NCBI GenBank assembly: GCA_964475125.1 | Contig: CAYYWP010000173.1 | Span: 1 to 10,129 of the forward strand | Source: CAYYWP01 sp964475125 | Lineage (GTDB): Bacteria > Desulfobacterota > Binatia > HRBIN30 > CADEER01 | Direction: 5' to 3' | Length of the DNA: 10,129 nucleotides | Shown here: in pieces, positions 6,993-10,129 of the stretch | Layout of the letters: the number at the start of each line of letters is the position of its first letter | Numbering within the stretch: the first letter of the stretch is position 1 | Position numbers and translations under genes: made by a program | The notes under the pieces: model-generated | The model's input: the letters and a program-made list of their open reading frames with translations, nothing else | What the model was told of the DNA's origin: nothing | Database searches by the model: none

Positions 6993-6999
6993 TCACCCT
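6993..6999 (-). promoter_or_regulatory. Likely ribosome binding site of the VVVW/QRY propeller gene
   Basis: AGGGTGA on the minus strand lies 7 bases (10 from its AGGG core) before the ATG at 6985. It favours that start, which is followed directly by a signal peptide, over the ATG at 7075, whose 30 extra residues look non-coding. Confidence 0.45.
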
Positions 7000-7055
7000 G
7001 TTCAGTGCGCAGAGGCGCTGCGCCGCTGCACTCCGCCGAAGAGGGAGCTGCGCGG

Positions 7056-7067
7056 AAAGCGCGCTTT
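7056..7067. other. 12-bp perfect palindrome AAAGCGCGCTTT
   Basis: A self-complementary dodecamer in the 157-base gap between the recD stop (7143) and the propeller start (6985). It could be an operator half-site pair or a weak terminator stem. There is no loop and only a short T-run (to 7068) follows on the plus strand. No clear -35/-10 promoter is visible in this gap. Confidence 0.3.
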
Positions 7068-7142
7068 TCTTGCACCCGCCCCGTCGCGTCCGATCCCCGC
7101 TAGCGCGACTGCCGGGTCCACACAACTGCGGCCGGCGACCGA

Positions 7143-9001
<1,859 letters not shown>

Positions 9002-9005
<4 letters not shown>

Positions 9006-10129
9006 CGCGTCCGCTGCTCCGCACCTGCCAGGCAGGCGGACAGGCGGTCGACCAGCGCCGGCGCCGGCCGTTCGAACAGCACGCCGGTCGCCGGCCCGCG
9101 CGCGGGCGCCATGCCGCGCACGAAGAGATAGAACACGCCGCCAAAGTGCCGCGCGTAGTCATAGTCGGCGAGGCGCCACTGCAAGTAGCGATGCACCGCC
9201 ACCGCGTACAGATGTGCCTGCAGCACGTAGTCGTGGCGCACCATCTCGGTGGCGAGCGCCTCCTGCCGGTAGGCTGAGGCGTCGGCGCCGAGGTCGTTCG
9301 ACTTGTAGTCGACGACGTACCAGCGCTCACCATCCGTCAGCACGCAATCGATGAAGCCGCGCAGGTAGCCCGAGACGGTGCGAAACGGCAGCTGGCGAAC
9401 CCGTTCCGCATAGGGGTGCGCCAGGGTGCCGGCGGCGGCACTGGCGAAGACCTCGGCCAGCGCCGCCGGCGCCAGTCCGGCCGAGCGGCCATCGGCGTCC
9501 AGACACACGGGGAAGGTGAACTCCATCTCATCCAAGCGCTGCCGGCGCGGCACGTCGCGCAGGCGCAAGGGGGCGTCGCCGTCGGTCAACGGGGTATCGA
9601 GCACCTCGCCGACCGATCTGCACACGGCATCGATCCACTCTCCGCCGACGCGGAACGCCGTCGTCCAACGCGCCACGGCGGCGCGCAGCGCGTCCGGGTC
9701 GCGGTCGGTGAAGTCGATGACCTCGAAGACTTTGTGCAGCAAGATGCCGGGGCGCGGACCGCGCGGAAATCCGTGCAGCGGCAGGGCGGGCGGAGCGACC
9801 GCGGCGTCGGCGAGGCCGGCCTCGTATGTGATCTGGTCGCGGTCGATGCCCTCCTCGGCGCTGGCGTCGACCCCGGGTCCGCCGGCGGTCAAGGCGCTGA
9901 AGCTGCTGGTCCGCCATTGTTGCACGATCGGGCGCGACAGCGTGCTCGCGGCGAGCGGGCCGGTCGCGCCCGGCGCGGCGCGGTAGAGCTCGTCCGCCGC
10001 CGGCGCCAGCAGCTCGACGGCAATCGCCCCGGCCGCGGCGCGCGCCAACCCGTCGAGGTCGTCGAGCAGCGCATCATCGCTGCAGCCGGCGGCGCGCGCG
10101 CGCGTCGCCTCGACGAGCGCCTCCGGCGC
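9002..10129 (-). CDS. recB: Exodeoxyribonuclease V (RecBCD) subunit RecB, C-terminal part with nuclease domain (5' end off window)
   Basis: Only the last 375 residues are in the window. The frame is open without a stop to the right edge, so the helicase part lies outside; the TTG at 10048 is not a real start. The visible part contains the RecB nuclease domain: GILLHKVFE (about 128-136 of the visible part), whose His corresponds to the metal-binding His of E. coli RecB; DEMEF (about 200-204); GFIDCVL with a catalytic Asp (about 261); and VVDYKSN with Asp274 and Lys276. These continue into a Y...M..H.Y.LQ..LY helix and HFGGVFYLFVRGM. All the catalytic residues I expect are present, so the nuclease should be active. 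The gene is followed directly by recD with a 4-base overlap, the usual recB-recD order. recC would be expected further upstream. Confidence 0.93.

Noticed and set aside
6986..7075. 30-residue upstream extension of the VVVW/QRY propeller protein (ATG at 7075)
   Set aside because: The downstream ATG at 6985 is followed directly by a standard signal peptide and preceded by an SD-like site; the extension would bury the signal peptide inside the protein.
10046..10048. TTG as start of RecB
   Set aside because: The reading frame continues upstream to the edge without a stop, and the visible part begins well inside a normal RecB protein.

Overview
The window is GC-rich, gene-dense bacterial DNA. It joins a housekeeping DNA-repair locus on the right to an accessory group of three secreted proteins on the left. 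RecBCD-type genes, signal peptides and Shine-Dalgarno-like sites mark it as bacterial. The C-terminal tag shared by the three secreted proteins (GDCDGDG...ELV.AV..AL, twice, with paired cysteines), long Thr/Pro/Ala linkers and propeller repeats resemble what I recall from deltaproteobacterial and Binatota-like metagenome assemblies. That placement is an inference from style, not proof.

Layout. Positions 1-166 hold short direct repeats and a 29-bp perfect inverted repeat in front of a plus-strand gene (167-2224). That gene encodes a secreted subtilisin-fold protease with a beta-sandwich insertion and a dockerin-like C-terminus. Positions 2225-2510 separate two convergent genes. They carry a purine-rich array with a period of about 9 bp and a 27-bp imperfect hairpin of the TTCGAC...GCTCAGG class. 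On the minus strand follow a seven-repeat FG-GAP beta-propeller protein (2511-4541) and a second, unrelated seven-repeat propeller protein with a very long Thr/Ala/Arg linker (4640-6985). Both end in the same dockerin-like domain. Further right, still on the minus strand, are recD (7143-9005) and the 3' part of recB (9002 to the right edge), overlapping by 4 bp as ATGA. No gap between genes exceeds 300 bases.

How the genes may work together. RecB and RecD are subunits of the exonuclease V helicase-nuclease; recC would be expected upstream, off the right edge. The three secreted proteins have different N-terminal modules (protease, FG-GAP propeller, VVVW/QRY propeller) but the same roughly 58-residue two-loop calcium-binding-like tail. 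The simplest reading is a set of cell-surface or exported proteins that share a docking, sorting or stabilising tag. This is the most interesting element of the window. I see no toxin-antitoxin, CRISPR, phage, transposase or RNA gene.
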